Shown here: piece after piece, positions 43,546-52,284 of the stretch
Position numbering within the stretch: the stretch's first letter is position 1
Layout of the letters: the number at the start of each line of letters is the position of its first letter
Origin: Neobacillus muris
Lineage (GTDB): Bacteria > Bacillota > Bacilli > Bacillales > Cytobacillaceae
Assembly (NCBI RefSeq): GCF_943193175.1
Contig: NZ_CALPDF010000012.1
Coordinates: 39,978 to 103,977 of the forward strand
Direction: 5' to 3'
Length of the DNA: 64,000 nucleotides
Notes under the pieces: model-generated
The model's input: the letters and a program-made list of their open reading frames with translations, nothing else
What the model was told of the DNA's origin: nothing
The model's database searches: none
Program-made: the position numbers and the translations under genes

Positions 43546-43711
43546 AATCTTGCGCGAAAAGTTATATGGGGCGACGAAGCTGAACCCCATTAAGATAAAA
43601 AATACTATTTTTTTGGGTATTATCTGTAGACACCATACAAACTTCAGAAAGCAAGAATAAGAGAGATAGTTTGTGAAATAAAGGAGTTTTTAGTGAGAGG
43701 ATTGATGGAAT

Positions 43712-44986
43712 ATGGGGATGACGATGTCTGAAAAGATCCTGGCAAAGGCCTCTCGAAGGTCTGAAGTAAAAGCAGGAGAGATCGTTTGGGTAAAGGTAGA
43801 TATTGCCATGATGCATGATCTTTTGGGGCCTTGGTTAGTGGATGGAGCCTTCAAACGATTAGGAGGGAAGCTATTTGATAAAGAAAAGGTTGTCGTAGTT
43901 TCTGACCATTGCACGCCGCCAGCAACTGTCCATCAGGCGGATATTTTAAAATGTACACGGGACTGGGCAAGGCTTCAGGAGCTTTCTTATTATTATGAAT
44001 TCGAAGGACCTTGCCATCAGGTCATCGCTGAACATGGCCATGTTCGGCCAGGCCGATTAATACTTGGAACGGATTCACACACATGTATGGCGGGCGGTTT
44101 AGGGGCCTTCGCTACAGGGATTGGGTCAACAGAGATGGTGGGTGTGTTATTGACCGGTGAAACATGGTTAAAAGTTCCGGAAACCATTAAGGTAATTTGG
44201 GAGGGTAAATTGCCGGAAGGAGTGTATTCGAAGGATATCGTTCTTAAGACCATCAAGGATCTGGGACACGCAGGTGCCACTTATCAGACGTTGGAGTTTT
44301 CGGGTACCGCTATTGAAGGTCTTTCCATTGATGACCGCTTTGTTTTATCAAATATGGCAGTGGAGGCAGGTGCCAAAACCGGGCTAATTAAAACAGATGA
44401 AAAGGTTATAGACTATTTGCGTTCCAGAGGGATAACGGAAGAAATCGAACTAATTCACAGTGATCCCGATGCTTCCTATTCACGAGTTTTGCAATATAAT
44501 GCTTCCGAATTAGAGCCTCAGGTTGCTTGCCCTCACGAAGTAGATAATGTCCATGGTATCAGTGCTGTCGAAGGTATATCCGTCGATCAGGTTTATTTAG
44601 GATCCTGTACGAATGGCCGAATAAGTGATCTTCGCACTGCAGCTGAAATTTTAAAGGGAAAAAAGGTATCGAAAAATATCCGCTGCCTAGTGGTTCCAGC
44701 CTCCCAACATATATGGATGGAGGCTAATAAAGAAGGGATATTGGATGTTCTGACTGAAGCTGGCTGCATTGTGAACATGCCATCTTGTGGTGCGTGTGGC
44801 GGTTTTACAAGCGGTGTAATTGGTGCAGGAGAAGTGGTCATGTCCTCTTCAAATCGAAATTTTAGAGGTAGGATGGGAAGCCCAAATGGTGAAGTGTATC
44901 TGGGTTCTCCAGCAACAGTGGCTGCAACTGCCATTGAAGGAAGGATTGCAGATCCTCGAAATTATTTAATGAAGGAGGTTTATTAA
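43712..44986 (+). CDS. Aconitase-type hydratase, large subunit (LeuC/homoaconitase-like)
   Basis: 424 residues of the 3-isopropylmalate/homoaconitate/2,3-dimethylmalate dehydratase family. VVVSDHCTPPATVHQ and GTDSHTCMAGGLGAFATGIG are catalytic blocks. The [4Fe-4S] cysteines are the ones in LGSCTNGR and PSCGACGG plus the one in DSHTC. It acts with the small subunit encoded next, by adding or removing water on a branched di- or tricarboxylic acid. The location in a catabolic operon, away from any leu genes, argues against leucine synthesis. The start could be any of three close ATGs (43712, 43718, 43724). Confidence 0.9.
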   Translation: MGMTMSEKILAKASRRSEVKAGEIVWVKVDIAMMHDLLGPWLVDGAFKRLGGKLFDKEKVVVVSDHCTPPATVHQADILKCTRDWARLQELSYYYEFEGPCHQVIAEHGHVRPGRLILGTDSHTCMAGGLGAFATGIGSTEMVGVLLTGETWLKVPETIKVIWEGKLPEGVYSKDIVLKTIKDLGHAGATYQTLEFSGTAIEGLSIDDRFVLSNMAVEAGAKTGLIKTDEKVIDYLRSRGITEEIELIHSDPDASYSRVLQYNASELEPQVACPHEVDNVHGISAVEGISVDQVYLGSCTNGRISDLRTAAEILKGKKVSKNIRCLVVPASQHIWMEANKEGILDVLTEAGCIVNMPSCGACGGFTSGVIGAGEVVMSSSNRNFRGRMGSPNGEVYLGSPATVAATAIEGRIADPRNYLMKEVY

Positions 44987-45489
44987 TGACCGTTATCATA
45001 AGGGGACGTGTTTGGAAATACGGTGACAACATTAATACGGATATTATTTCACCTGGCCAATTTATGAGTCTGCCCATAGAAAAACAGGCCGAACATGCAA
45101 TGAGCGCCATTGATCCGAAATTTTCTAAAAAGGTAAAACCAGGTGATATCCTCGTTGCAGGAAATAACTTTGGCTCAGGCTCAAGTCGGGAGACAGCTCA
45201 AATGGTGTTAAAACATCTTCAAGTAGGTGCCATTGTTGCCTGCTCATTTGCCCGAATTTTTTATCGTAATTCGATAAATGTCGGTCTGCCTGTGGTAGAA
45301 ATGGAAGATACATCTGTTATAAAAGAAGGCGAAGAGCTTGAAATTGATTTATTAGCAGGCAGAATCATCAACCATACTCAAACTTCTGAATACAAAGGAA
45401 CAAAGTTACCGGAACATTTAATCGAAATGGTGGAGCTTGGCGGCCTAGAACCGTACTTGGCAAAAAGATTAGCAGGAGATAATCTATGA
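44986..45489 (+). CDS. Aconitase-type hydratase, small subunit (LeuD-like)
   Basis: 167-residue swivel-domain subunit. VWKYGDNINTDIISPGQF and DILVAGNNFGSGSSRETA (substrate-binding Ser-Ser-Arg) are diagnostic, and IVACSFARIFYRNSINVG follows. It starts in the stop codon of the large subunit (TAATG) and overlaps the next gene by 4 bases, so the three genes are translationally coupled. Confidence 0.92.
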   Translation: MTVIIRGRVWKYGDNINTDIISPGQFMSLPIEKQAEHAMSAIDPKFSKKVKPGDILVAGNNFGSGSSRETAQMVLKHLQVGAIVACSFARIFYRNSINVGLPVVEMEDTSVIKEGEELEIDLLAGRIINHTQTSEYKGTKLPEHLIEMVELGGLEPYLAKRLAGDNL

Positions 45490-46391
45490 AGTTACCAAAA
45501 CAGGTAGAAATAATCGAGGTCGGACCACGGGATGGACTGCAGAACGAAATGGTGTTTATTCCAACGGATAAAAAAATGAGCCTGATAAATGCGTTAAATA
45601 AGACTGGGATTAAGAGAATGGAAGCGACATCTTTTGTTCATCCCGTATATGTTCCTCAAATGAAAGACGCAAGTGAAGTCTTCCAGGGTATTGTGAAGGA
45701 TCCAAAGATTCAGTATATGGCCCTTATCCCCAACGAAAAAGGGTTTGACAGGGCCATTGAACAGGGGGTGCAGGCAGTTTCCCTTGTTGTCGGTGCTAGT
45801 AACAGTTTTAATCTAAAAAATGTCAAAATGACGAGAGCAGAGTCGATCAAGAAGTTTGAGAATGTGGTAGTAAAAGCAAAAGAACAGAAGATTTTTGTCC
45901 GATACAATATTGCGACCGCCTTTTGGTGCCCGTTTGAAGGAGCGGTGGATGAGAGCCTGGTTGTTGAAATGGCCAAAACAATCAATCGTTTAGGGGCAGA
46001 TGAAATTGTTTTATGTGACACCATTGGCCGTGCAAATCCTAACCAAGTTTACTCGTTATTTTCCAGTATTATGGAACTTCAACCTGAGGCGATGATTACC
46101 GCCCATTTTCACGATACATATGGGATGGGCCAGGCAAATGTGTTAGCCGCACTCCAAGCAGGGGTAAGGCAGTTTGATGCTTCGATTGGAGGTTTAGGGG
46201 GATGCCCATTTGCCCCAGGAGCGGCAGGTAATGTGGCCACTGAGGATGTAGTATTCATGATGAATGAATTAGGAATAGAAACAGGCATTGATCTAGAAGC
46301 GCTTCGATTAAGTTTAGATTTAGTTAAACAAATGTCAAATCGCGGTTTGATGAGCCACTATTATAGTGTCCTTGAACATTCCTGTGTTTAA
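45486..46391 (+). CDS. HMG-CoA lyase-like enzyme
   Basis: 301 residues, DRE-TIM metallolyase. EIIEVGPRDGLQNE is the catalytic N-terminal motif, TSFVHPVYVPQMKDA and HFHDTYGMGQANVLAAL supply metal ligands, and IGGLGGCPFAPGAAGNVATE contains the signature loop cysteine of 3-hydroxy-3-methylglutaryl-CoA lyase. It would cleave a 3-hydroxy-3-alkyl acyl-CoA to acetyl-CoA and a ketoacid. Because it is coupled to a CoA-transferase and a hydratase, the real substrate may be an HMG-CoA analogue from the ring- or chain-cleaved compound. Last gene of the cluster; repeat array 3 and a terminator follow. Confidence 0.9.
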   Translation: MKLPKQVEIIEVGPRDGLQNEMVFIPTDKKMSLINALNKTGIKRMEATSFVHPVYVPQMKDASEVFQGIVKDPKIQYMALIPNEKGFDRAIEQGVQAVSLVVGASNSFNLKNVKMTRAESIKKFENVVVKAKEQKIFVRYNIATAFWCPFEGAVDESLVVEMAKTINRLGADEIVLCDTIGRANPNQVYSLFSSIMELQPEAMITAHFHDTYGMGQANVLAALQAGVRQFDASIGGLGGCPFAPGAAGNVATEDVVFMMNELGIETGIDLEALRLSLDLVKQMSNRGLMSHYYSVLEHSCV

Positions 46392-46506
46392 TGCATATAA
46401 ATCTTGTTTTTGATGGGGATTATAAGTACGGAATTGAACGATGCCATGGCGGGCGAATAGCTTCATGCGCTGTTTGTCCTCCTCGCAGTGTGTATTTGGT
46501 GGTATT

Positions 46507-46615
46507 TTCCAATTTTTGTAGAATAACTTGAAATTTTGTAGTATTCCCCTTAGATTTTGAAGAATAACTCATAAATTTGTAGAATTCCCCTTTGATTTTT
46601 TAGAATAAACAGAAT
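46507..46615 (+). repeat. TTGTAGAAT repeat array 3 (5 units)
   Basis: Cores at 46516, 46536, 46557, 46577 and 46598: spacing 20, 21, 20, 21. Odd units read TTGTAGAATAACTT..., even units ...ATTCCCCTT.GATT, giving a 41-base dimer. Head CCAATTTTTGTAGAATAA and tail GAATTTGG match array 4. Confidence 0.8.
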
Positions 46616-46636
46616 TTGGCCAGTTTGATAAAAAAT

Positions 46637-46663
46637 AATCTTCCGTCTTGGGAGATTTTTCTT
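46637..46663 (+). terminator. Terminator, ATCTTCC type, behind array 3
   Basis: AATCTTCC (46637-46644), loop GTCTT, GGGAGATT (46650-46657), then TTT. It probably ends the catabolic operon. Confidence 0.75.
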
Positions 46664-46676
46664 ATATTAAATTAGA

Positions 46677-46719
46677 ATACCCTTGCTGGCGCAAACCTCA
46701 TACACCAGAATAGCGGCCA
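46677..46719 (-). pseudogene. Copied 3' end of trmL
   Basis: ATACCCTTGCTGGCG and CCTCATACACCAGAATAG match the 3' end of trmL at 52297-52340 almost base for base, with one base deleted. It sits behind array 3 exactly as the real trmL end sits behind array 4, so array, terminator and gene end were copied together. The remaining bases to 46818 hold an AACCAGAATTTCTGGTT palindrome and no gene. Confidence 0.75.
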
Positions 46720-46818
46720 GATTAACCAGAATTTCTGGTTGATCTCTAGATCCCGATGCTTTAAAGGATTGGAGCAAGAATTGTCGAATTTATCCTATAA
46801 AGAAATGGGGTGGCATGC

Positions 46819-47253
46819 TTGAATAAATTGAAATATTTTATTGCATTTATTGCGATCATTTCAATCTTTATAACTGGTTGTTCAAATGCAACAAAAGATG
46901 AAGTACAAAAGATCGAGGTAGAAAAGAGGATTGGCAATAATGATAAATATGAAGACTTTAAACTGATCGAGAATAAGGAGCAAGTGCAAAGGGCCAGAAA
47001 ACTAGTCCAAAATATTAAATGGGAAAATGCAAAAGTGTCGATGGTCCGCCCTCCTGATTACAGATTTGCTTTCCAATATAAAAATTCCGAAACGGTGGCA
47101 AAAGCTGTGTTGTATGAACTTTGGATCAGTCCAAATAAGGACAAAATAGAGCTTGTCATTGATGCGGAAAGCAAATATGCTCAATTAGACAAGAAAAAGT
47201 CAGCAGAGCTTTTTGAAATACTGACAGGTGGAAAATTATCTGAACTCAAATAA
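46819..47253 (+). CDS. Putative lipoprotein
   Basis: 144 residues. The signal sequence NKLKYFIAFIAIISIFITGC has a lipobox (ITGC) with cysteine near residue 20, so it is a membrane-anchored lipoprotein on the outer face. The mature part is charged, with KWENAKVSMVRPPDYRFAFQ and a strand-rich C-terminus. The TTG start at 46819 is behind GGGGTGG; a GTG at 46810 is in frame. No family recognised. It resembles the small YtlI- or YhfM-like lipoproteins only in plan. Confidence 0.65.
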   Translation: MNKLKYFIAFIAIISIFITGCSNATKDEVQKIEVEKRIGNNDKYEDFKLIENKEQVQRARKLVQNIKWENAKVSMVRPPDYRFAFQYKNSETVAKAVLYELWISPNKDKIELVIDAESKYAQLDKKKSAELFEILTGGKLSELK

Positions 47254-47445
47254 TAGTTGGCCTCAAACGTGTGGCCTTTTCCTATGGACGGTCCTGCCGG
47301 CCAACTGCTTAGGGACAAAGGTGGACCCGTAAGAGAAATCCTCTTTGGAAAGCAAGATAATCCATGAAAGATGATGGGGAAATCCATTGTTATTAGATAA
47401 ATCGGTGGGTTATTCTAATCATATTCCTAAATGAAGGCGGGGGAT

Positions 47446-49254
47446 ATGGTGAAAAATGGATCAATTTTTTGGGAACATTTCTTCTTACATAAATGGAGCT
47501 ATTTCCTTGGAACCACCTTGTTAGCAGTTTCCCTTCTGTTGCAATTAGTGGTCCCTGGTTTATTAAAGGAATTCACGGATGGGCTTCAAAGCGATGGCAT
47601 TACCTCAGCGGGTTTATTGGAATTGGCTCTATGGTTTATCATCGTAGGGTTTGGGGCCTTTGTATTTCGGTCATCTGGCCGCATTTATATCTTCAAAATG
47701 TCCAGAATCCTAGAGCGGGACTTAAGGACATCGTTGTTTTCCCATTGGGAACGAATGCAGGCGGATTATTTTCACAATCAGCGGATCGGCAATTTGATGG
47801 CCCATGCCGTAAATGATGTCAATATCATGAGACAGATAGTCATGCAGGGATATTTTCAACTGGTGGAAGCGGCAGTTCTAATTACCATCGCTGTTTTCAT
47901 GATGGCCAGTACCATTAATCTCTTGTTAACATTAGCAGTCCTTTTGCCTCTGCCTGGATTAACCTTTATTGCCTATCGGTTCCGGTCGAAGACGCAAACC
48001 TATTCGTTAAAAGTACAAGAAGCCATCGGGATTTTGACCAGCAGGGTACAGGAATTTTGTTCGGGCATCGGCGTCATTAAAACGTATGTACAAGAACAGG
48101 AACAACTGAAAAAGTTTACGGAAGAAAATCATTCAAATGTGGTGGTGAACAAACAATTAATTCGTTCCAACTCGTTGTTTACTTCTCTAAGCTCAGGAAT
48201 TGTCGGTATTAGCTATCTGCTCTCCATCATATTAGGTTCCATTTTAGTCATGAGAACCACCATTTCGCTCGGAGAATTTGTTGCTTTTAATACGTATTTG
48301 TCCTTGCTGATTGCCCCGATAGAAAACATTGGGAAGGTGATCAACCTGCTTCAGCAGGGGAAAGCGGCTGATGACCGGATTCGCCATGTATTAACGACAG
48401 AACCAGACATTCAAGACGAAGAAGACGTTCAATCCAACACCTCGTTTACCGGTCATATTGACATCAGAAATCTCTCCTTCAAGTATGATAAAAGCAACCG
48501 ATACGCCTTGCTAAATATTGATCTTTCTATTCCTAAAGGAACCAGTTTGGCGATAGTCGGGAGAGTGGGAAGCGGAAAATCAACGTTGGTCAATTTACTC
48601 CTGCGAATCTACAATCCACCCAAAAATACAATCTTTATGGATCATCAGGATATACGGAATCTTCCACTAAAAACACTTCGCACTTCTGTTGCTTACGTTC
48701 CACAAGAGAATTTTTTATTTTCCTCCTCGATTAAAGAAAATATTGCCTTTGACCCAAATCCTTATGAGGAGAAGCACATCTTTCAAGCAGCCAAGCAGGC
48801 TCATGTATATGATGATATCGAAAAATTCCCTGAAAAATTTGATACAGTTTTGGTAGAAAGAGGACTTTCATTATCAGGGGGACAGCGGCAGCGTGTCAGC
48901 ATGGCCAGAGCTTTGATCAAACGTTCCCCGATTATTATTTTTGATGACAGTCTCTCAGCGGTTGATACCAAGACAGAAGCCCATATATTAAGGACACTTA
49001 GAAACGAGATGAAAAGCGGCCGAACGACCATCATCATTAGTCATCGGATTTCCGCTATCCAGGATGCAGACCAAATCATAGTACTAGATGAGGGGAGAAT
49101 TGTAGAAAGAGGTACACATCAACAACTGGTAAAGAATGATGGCATTTATAAAAAAATGTATGAACAACAATCCAAGCAATTGACGTTAGAGCCGCCGCCA
49201 ATGCCATTCATTCACCGGCACAAGATCCTGATTAAAAGAAGGAGAAGGTCATGA
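47446..49254 (+). CDS. ABC multidrug exporter half, degenerate-site subunit (YheI/BmrC-like)
   Basis: 602-residue half transporter: six membrane helices (about 15-310) and a nucleotide-binding domain. Walker A is VGRVGSGKSTLVN, the signature is LSLSGGQRQRVSMARAL, and Walker B is IIIFDDSLSAVD. Aspartate replaces the catalytic glutamate after Walker B, the mark of the inactive-site partner in heterodimeric exporters. The partner gene overlaps its stop by 4 bases. The order and asymmetry match B. subtilis yheI-yheH (BmrC/BmrD), a drug exporter induced by translation inhibitors. No bmrB-like leader peptide was recognised. The start is ATG 47446 or GTG 47449. Confidence 0.88.
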   Translation: MVKNGSIFWEHFFLHKWSYFLGTTLLAVSLLLQLVVPGLLKEFTDGLQSDGITSAGLLELALWFIIVGFGAFVFRSSGRIYIFKMSRILERDLRTSLFSHWERMQADYFHNQRIGNLMAHAVNDVNIMRQIVMQGYFQLVEAAVLITIAVFMMASTINLLLTLAVLLPLPGLTFIAYRFRSKTQTYSLKVQEAIGILTSRVQEFCSGIGVIKTYVQEQEQLKKFTEENHSNVVVNKQLIRSNSLFTSLSSGIVGISYLLSIILGSILVMRTTISLGEFVAFNTYLSLLIAPIENIGKVINLLQQGKAADDRIRHVLTTEPDIQDEEDVQSNTSFTGHIDIRNLSFKYDKSNRYALLNIDLSIPKGTSLAIVGRVGSGKSTLVNLLLRIYNPPKNTIFMDHQDIRNLPLKTLRTSVAYVPQENFLFSSSIKENIAFDPNPYEEKHIFQAAKQAHVYDDIEKFPEKFDTVLVERGLSLSGGQRQRVSMARALIKRSPIIIFDDSLSAVDTKTEAHILRTLRNEMKSGRTTIIISHRISAIQDADQIIVLDEGRIVERGTHQQLVKNDGIYKKMYEQQSKQLTLEPPPMPFIHRHKILIKRRRRS

Positions 49255-51041
49255 TTCGAAAGGTAAGCACAGGGAACCTTCCTAAAATGGGTGATCGTCA
49301 ATTAGCCAAGGGCATGGTCACATTTGCAAAACCTTATTGGAAACTGATTTTATTATCACTTGCTTTAACAGGATTTATTGTGATCGCAAGCCTGGCCCAG
49401 CCTTATATCATCAAAGTGGCTATTGACTCTCATATCACAACAAATGATTATCAAGGGCTCATGACTTTAGGAATTGTCTATTTCGTTTTGATTGTGGTCT
49501 CTTCAATCAGTACTTATTTTCAAAATAATGCGCTTCAATTTACCGGGCAGTATGTCATCTATGATTTCAGGCAGGCCATCTTTCAGCATTTTGCCAAGAT
49601 GGAAATGGCATTCTATCGGCGAAATCCGACTGGTAGATTAGTCACAAGGATTACCCATGATGTTGAATCACTTAACCAGCTGTATTCCCAGGTGATTGTT
49701 AATCTAGTAAAAGAAGTTCTGATCCTTATCGGCATCATCTTTCTCATGATATACATGAGCATAAAGCTTACATTGGTGTGCTTCATCGTTATACCGGTCA
49801 TTGCCGTCGTGACCTTTTATTTTAAAAGCGTGCTGCGAAAAACACAAAGGCAGCTTCGGACGATTCTTTCTAGGCTTCTTTCGTATCTGGCAGAAAATCT
49901 TTCAGGAATGAGTGTGATTCAATTATTTGCCCGGGAAGGAAAGCAGCTTGAACAGTTCAATGAGTTAAACGAAGAGCATTATCGGGCAGGAATGAAACAA
50001 ACAGTTATCAATTCCATTTTTAACCCTTCGATTGGTTTCTTTGGAAATATATCGCTGGCACTATTGGTTTGGTATGGCGGAAGAAGTGTCTTGGACAGTA
50101 CGATTACTTTTGGTACTGTTTATGCTTTTACCAGTTATGTCAGGCAGTTTTTTGAACCACTGAGAGGTATCGCGGACCGGTTCAATCAGATCCAGGCTGC
50201 ACTGGCATCAGCTGAGCGGATTTTTGAAACCTTGGAAACGGAACCGGCCATCGTAAATCCTGAACGGCCAAAGCAGCTTCCGGAAAAAGTTCGCGGTGAT
50301 ATCGTATTTCAACACGTTTGGTTTGCCTACGATCAGGAAGAGTGGGTTTTAAAGGATCTTCATTTCCGGATCCATCAAGGCGAAACCGTTGGGATTGCAG
50401 GAGCAACTGGGGCAGGCAAAAGCTCGATCATTCAGCTGATGAACCGGTTTTATGATAACCAAAAGGGAACGATTACGCTTGATGGAATCCATATAAAAGA
50501 GGTTCAGTTAAACGATCTCAGGAACCATATTGGGATCATTCAACAGGATCCATTTGTGTTTTCAGGAACCGTTTTTAATAATATCCGCTTAGATCATCAA
50601 CAGGTGACGGATGAGGAAATCATTGACGCGGCAAAGTCTTTAAATATTGATGGATTTTTCCGAATGCTGCCACAGGGCTATGAAACGATGCTTGGCGAGG
50701 AAGGAACTGTATTATCGGCCGGTCAAAGACAGCTGCTGTCTTTTTTAAGAGCGATGATGGCCAATCCTGATGTCTTGATTCTGGATGAAGCGACGGCGAA
50801 CATCGATACCGAAACCGAGCAAGCGGTACAAGAAGTTTTGCGGGAAATGTCAAAGGACCGGACCACGATAATCATTGCCCATCGGCTTTCCACCATCCAG
50901 CATGCGGATAAAATCATCGTCTTGGATAAAGGAAGAATCGTAGAAATGGGAAATCATCACCAGCTAATTAGAAACCGCTCTTCTTATTATCAATTGTGTT
51001 TAAATCAAAACAAAGAGAAGAATGTGAGGGAGGAAGTGTAA
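49251..51041 (+). CDS. ABC multidrug exporter half, catalytic subunit (YheH/BmrD-like)
   Basis: 596 residues, TM domain (about 25-320) plus ATPase. Walker A is AGATGAGKSSIIQ, Walker B is VLILDEATANID with the catalytic glutamate intact, and the H-loop is IIIAHRLSTIQ. Its signature is degenerate, VLSAGQRQLLS in place of LSGGQ. The intact glutamate here pairs with the intact signature of the upstream subunit to make one active site. The stop codon lies in the left arm of the following terminator. Confidence 0.88.
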   Translation: MIRKVSTGNLPKMGDRQLAKGMVTFAKPYWKLILLSLALTGFIVIASLAQPYIIKVAIDSHITTNDYQGLMTLGIVYFVLIVVSSISTYFQNNALQFTGQYVIYDFRQAIFQHFAKMEMAFYRRNPTGRLVTRITHDVESLNQLYSQVIVNLVKEVLILIGIIFLMIYMSIKLTLVCFIVIPVIAVVTFYFKSVLRKTQRQLRTILSRLLSYLAENLSGMSVIQLFAREGKQLEQFNELNEEHYRAGMKQTVINSIFNPSIGFFGNISLALLVWYGGRSVLDSTITFGTVYAFTSYVRQFFEPLRGIADRFNQIQAALASAERIFETLETEPAIVNPERPKQLPEKVRGDIVFQHVWFAYDQEEWVLKDLHFRIHQGETVGIAGATGAGKSSIIQLMNRFYDNQKGTITLDGIHIKEVQLNDLRNHIGIIQQDPFVFSGTVFNNIRLDHQQVTDEEIIDAAKSLNIDGFFRMLPQGYETMLGEEGTVLSAGQRQLLSFLRAMMANPDVLILDEATANIDTETEQAVQEVLREMSKDRTTIIIAHRLSTIQHADKIIVLDKGRIVEMGNHHQLIRNRSSYYQLCLNQNKEKNVREEV

Positions 51042-51077
51042 AGATGGCTAATCCAAGTGATTAGCCATCTTTTTTTC
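51040..51077. terminator. Terminator of the ABC exporter operon
   Basis: AAAGATGGCTAATC (51040-51053) pairs with GATTAGCCATCT (51059-51070) and T7. It extends into the 3' end of the convergent AraC gene, so the last codons of AraC encode part of the hairpin. Confidence 0.88.
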
Positions 51078-51917
51078 ATCACTAAACTGAGTAGGGGAGA
51101 CGCCGACGATCTTTTTAAAAATGCGGCTGAAATAGAGTTCATCCTCATAGCCAACACTTAGACTTACTTCCTTGATTCGTCTATCCGAATGGGCGAGAAG
51201 TTCTTTTGCCCGGTCGATCCGCAAATGGGTGACATATTCGATTGGACTATAGCCAATATATTTCTTAAAGAGTCTCGAGTAATGACTGTTGCTCAGCCCT
51301 GCCATCTTGGCCAAATCTGATAGAGTGATAGCCCGATGATAGTGGTGACTGATGTAGTCAATTGTTTCTTCAATGACCTGTTTGGTGTCTTTGGAAATGG
51401 TTTGTGAATGAAAGTCTTGAATCAACGTTAACAGCAGTTCTTGGAATAAGATTTTTTTCTTAAAGGCAATGGCTGACCCTCTTCGTTTTGAGAGAGAAAG
51501 GATTTCTTCGAATAAAAAAGCGACTCCCGTGCTGTTTTTAATGGTATACACGCCCTGCAGTGGAAAATGGATTTCTTCCGGATGTTTAAAGTACCATTGT
51601 TCCTTCTTTTCAAATGCGCCAGCATAAGTGAACCGGATAAAGTAAATCTCAAGGGGGTCGTTGGAATCTGATTTTTTGTCGCAGGACATTCCTGGAGTAA
51701 AAATGACCAGTTTTCCGGGAGAAAGCTCGCTTTTTTTTCCATTCATAACAATTTCGCCAGATCCTTTTGTAATAAACCATAGTGAAGGATAAAGGGTTTT
51801 TTTCCTTCTTTTTCTCCCACCAGGCGGAAATGTTTTGGAACCTGCTAATAAGATAGAAAAGGTCAATTCATTTAAGCTTGAAAGTAAACTGCCAAAATCC
51901 CGCACAATATAACTCAT
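51048..51917 (-). CDS. AraC-family transcriptional regulator with cupin domain
   Basis: 289 residues. An N-terminal AraC-type cupin ligand domain (about 15-165; LVIFTPGMSCDK) and two C-terminal helix-turn-helix motifs are visible: ITLSDLAKMAGLSNSHYSRL and IKEVSLSVGYEDELYFSRIF. YIGYSPIEYVTHLRIDRAKELL joins them. This type usually activates sugar or stress genes. It converges with the ABC exporter; its target is not evident from position, since array 4 and trmL lie upstream. Confidence 0.87.
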   Translation of the reverse strand: MSYIVRDFGSLLSSLNELTFSILLAGSKTFPPGGRKRRKKTLYPSLWFITKGSGEIVMNGKKSELSPGKLVIFTPGMSCDKKSDSNDPLEIYFIRFTYAGAFEKKEQWYFKHPEEIHFPLQGVYTIKNSTGVAFLFEEILSLSKRRGSAIAFKKKILFQELLLTLIQDFHSQTISKDTKQVIEETIDYISHHYHRAITLSDLAKMAGLSNSHYSRLFKKYIGYSPIEYVTHLRIDRAKELLAHSDRRIKEVSLSVGYEDELYFSRIFKKIVGVSPTQFSDEKKMANHLD

Positions 51918-52036
51918 CCTTTTCGTGTTTGATATCTAATTTAAGGATACGCGGGATTTGTGATAGTAGACTATTTTGCAAGAATTGATTTTTCCTTGTA
52001 ATGTAGTGAGGAGTGTGCTGTTGGTATGGGAATATA

Positions 52037-52238
52037 TTCCAATTTTTGTAGAATAACTTGAAATTTTGTAGAATTGCTAGCTGATTTTGTAGAATAACTC
52101 GTAAATTTGTAGAATAACTTATAAGATATTGTTGATTTGGAAGTATATGCCAATTTTTGTAGAATTATCGGTTGGTTTTGTAGAAAAACTCGTAAATTTG
52201 TAGAATCCTTCCTAGATTTTGTAGAATAAACTGAATTT
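52037..52238 (+). repeat. TTGTAGAAT repeat array 4 (two blocks, 8 units)
   Basis: Block a has cores at 52046, 52066, 52087 and 52107 (20, 21, 20). Block b has cores at 52157, 52178, 52198 and 52219 (21, 20, 21). Each block is introduced by T.CCAATTTTTGTAGAAT or GCCAATTTTTGTAGAAT. It fills the gap between the AraC gene and trmL; the AraC promoter must lie inside or beside block a. Confidence 0.8.
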
Positions 52239-52256
52239 GGACAGTAAAATCAAAAA

Positions 52257-52284
52257 AAATCTTCCAAGATGGAAGATTTTTTAT
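52257..52284. terminator. Terminator, ATCTTCC type, between array 4 and trmL
   Basis: AATCTTCC (52258-52265), loop AAGAT, GGAAGATT (52271-52278), with A8 left and T6 right. On the minus strand it ends the trmL transcript. Confidence 0.85.

Noticed and set aside
43571..43635. Possible IS3-family end (GCTGAACCCCATTAAG ... GTAGACACC)
   Set aside because: It is suggestive of an element end, but no transposase, no matching second end and no target duplication are visible; too short to claim.
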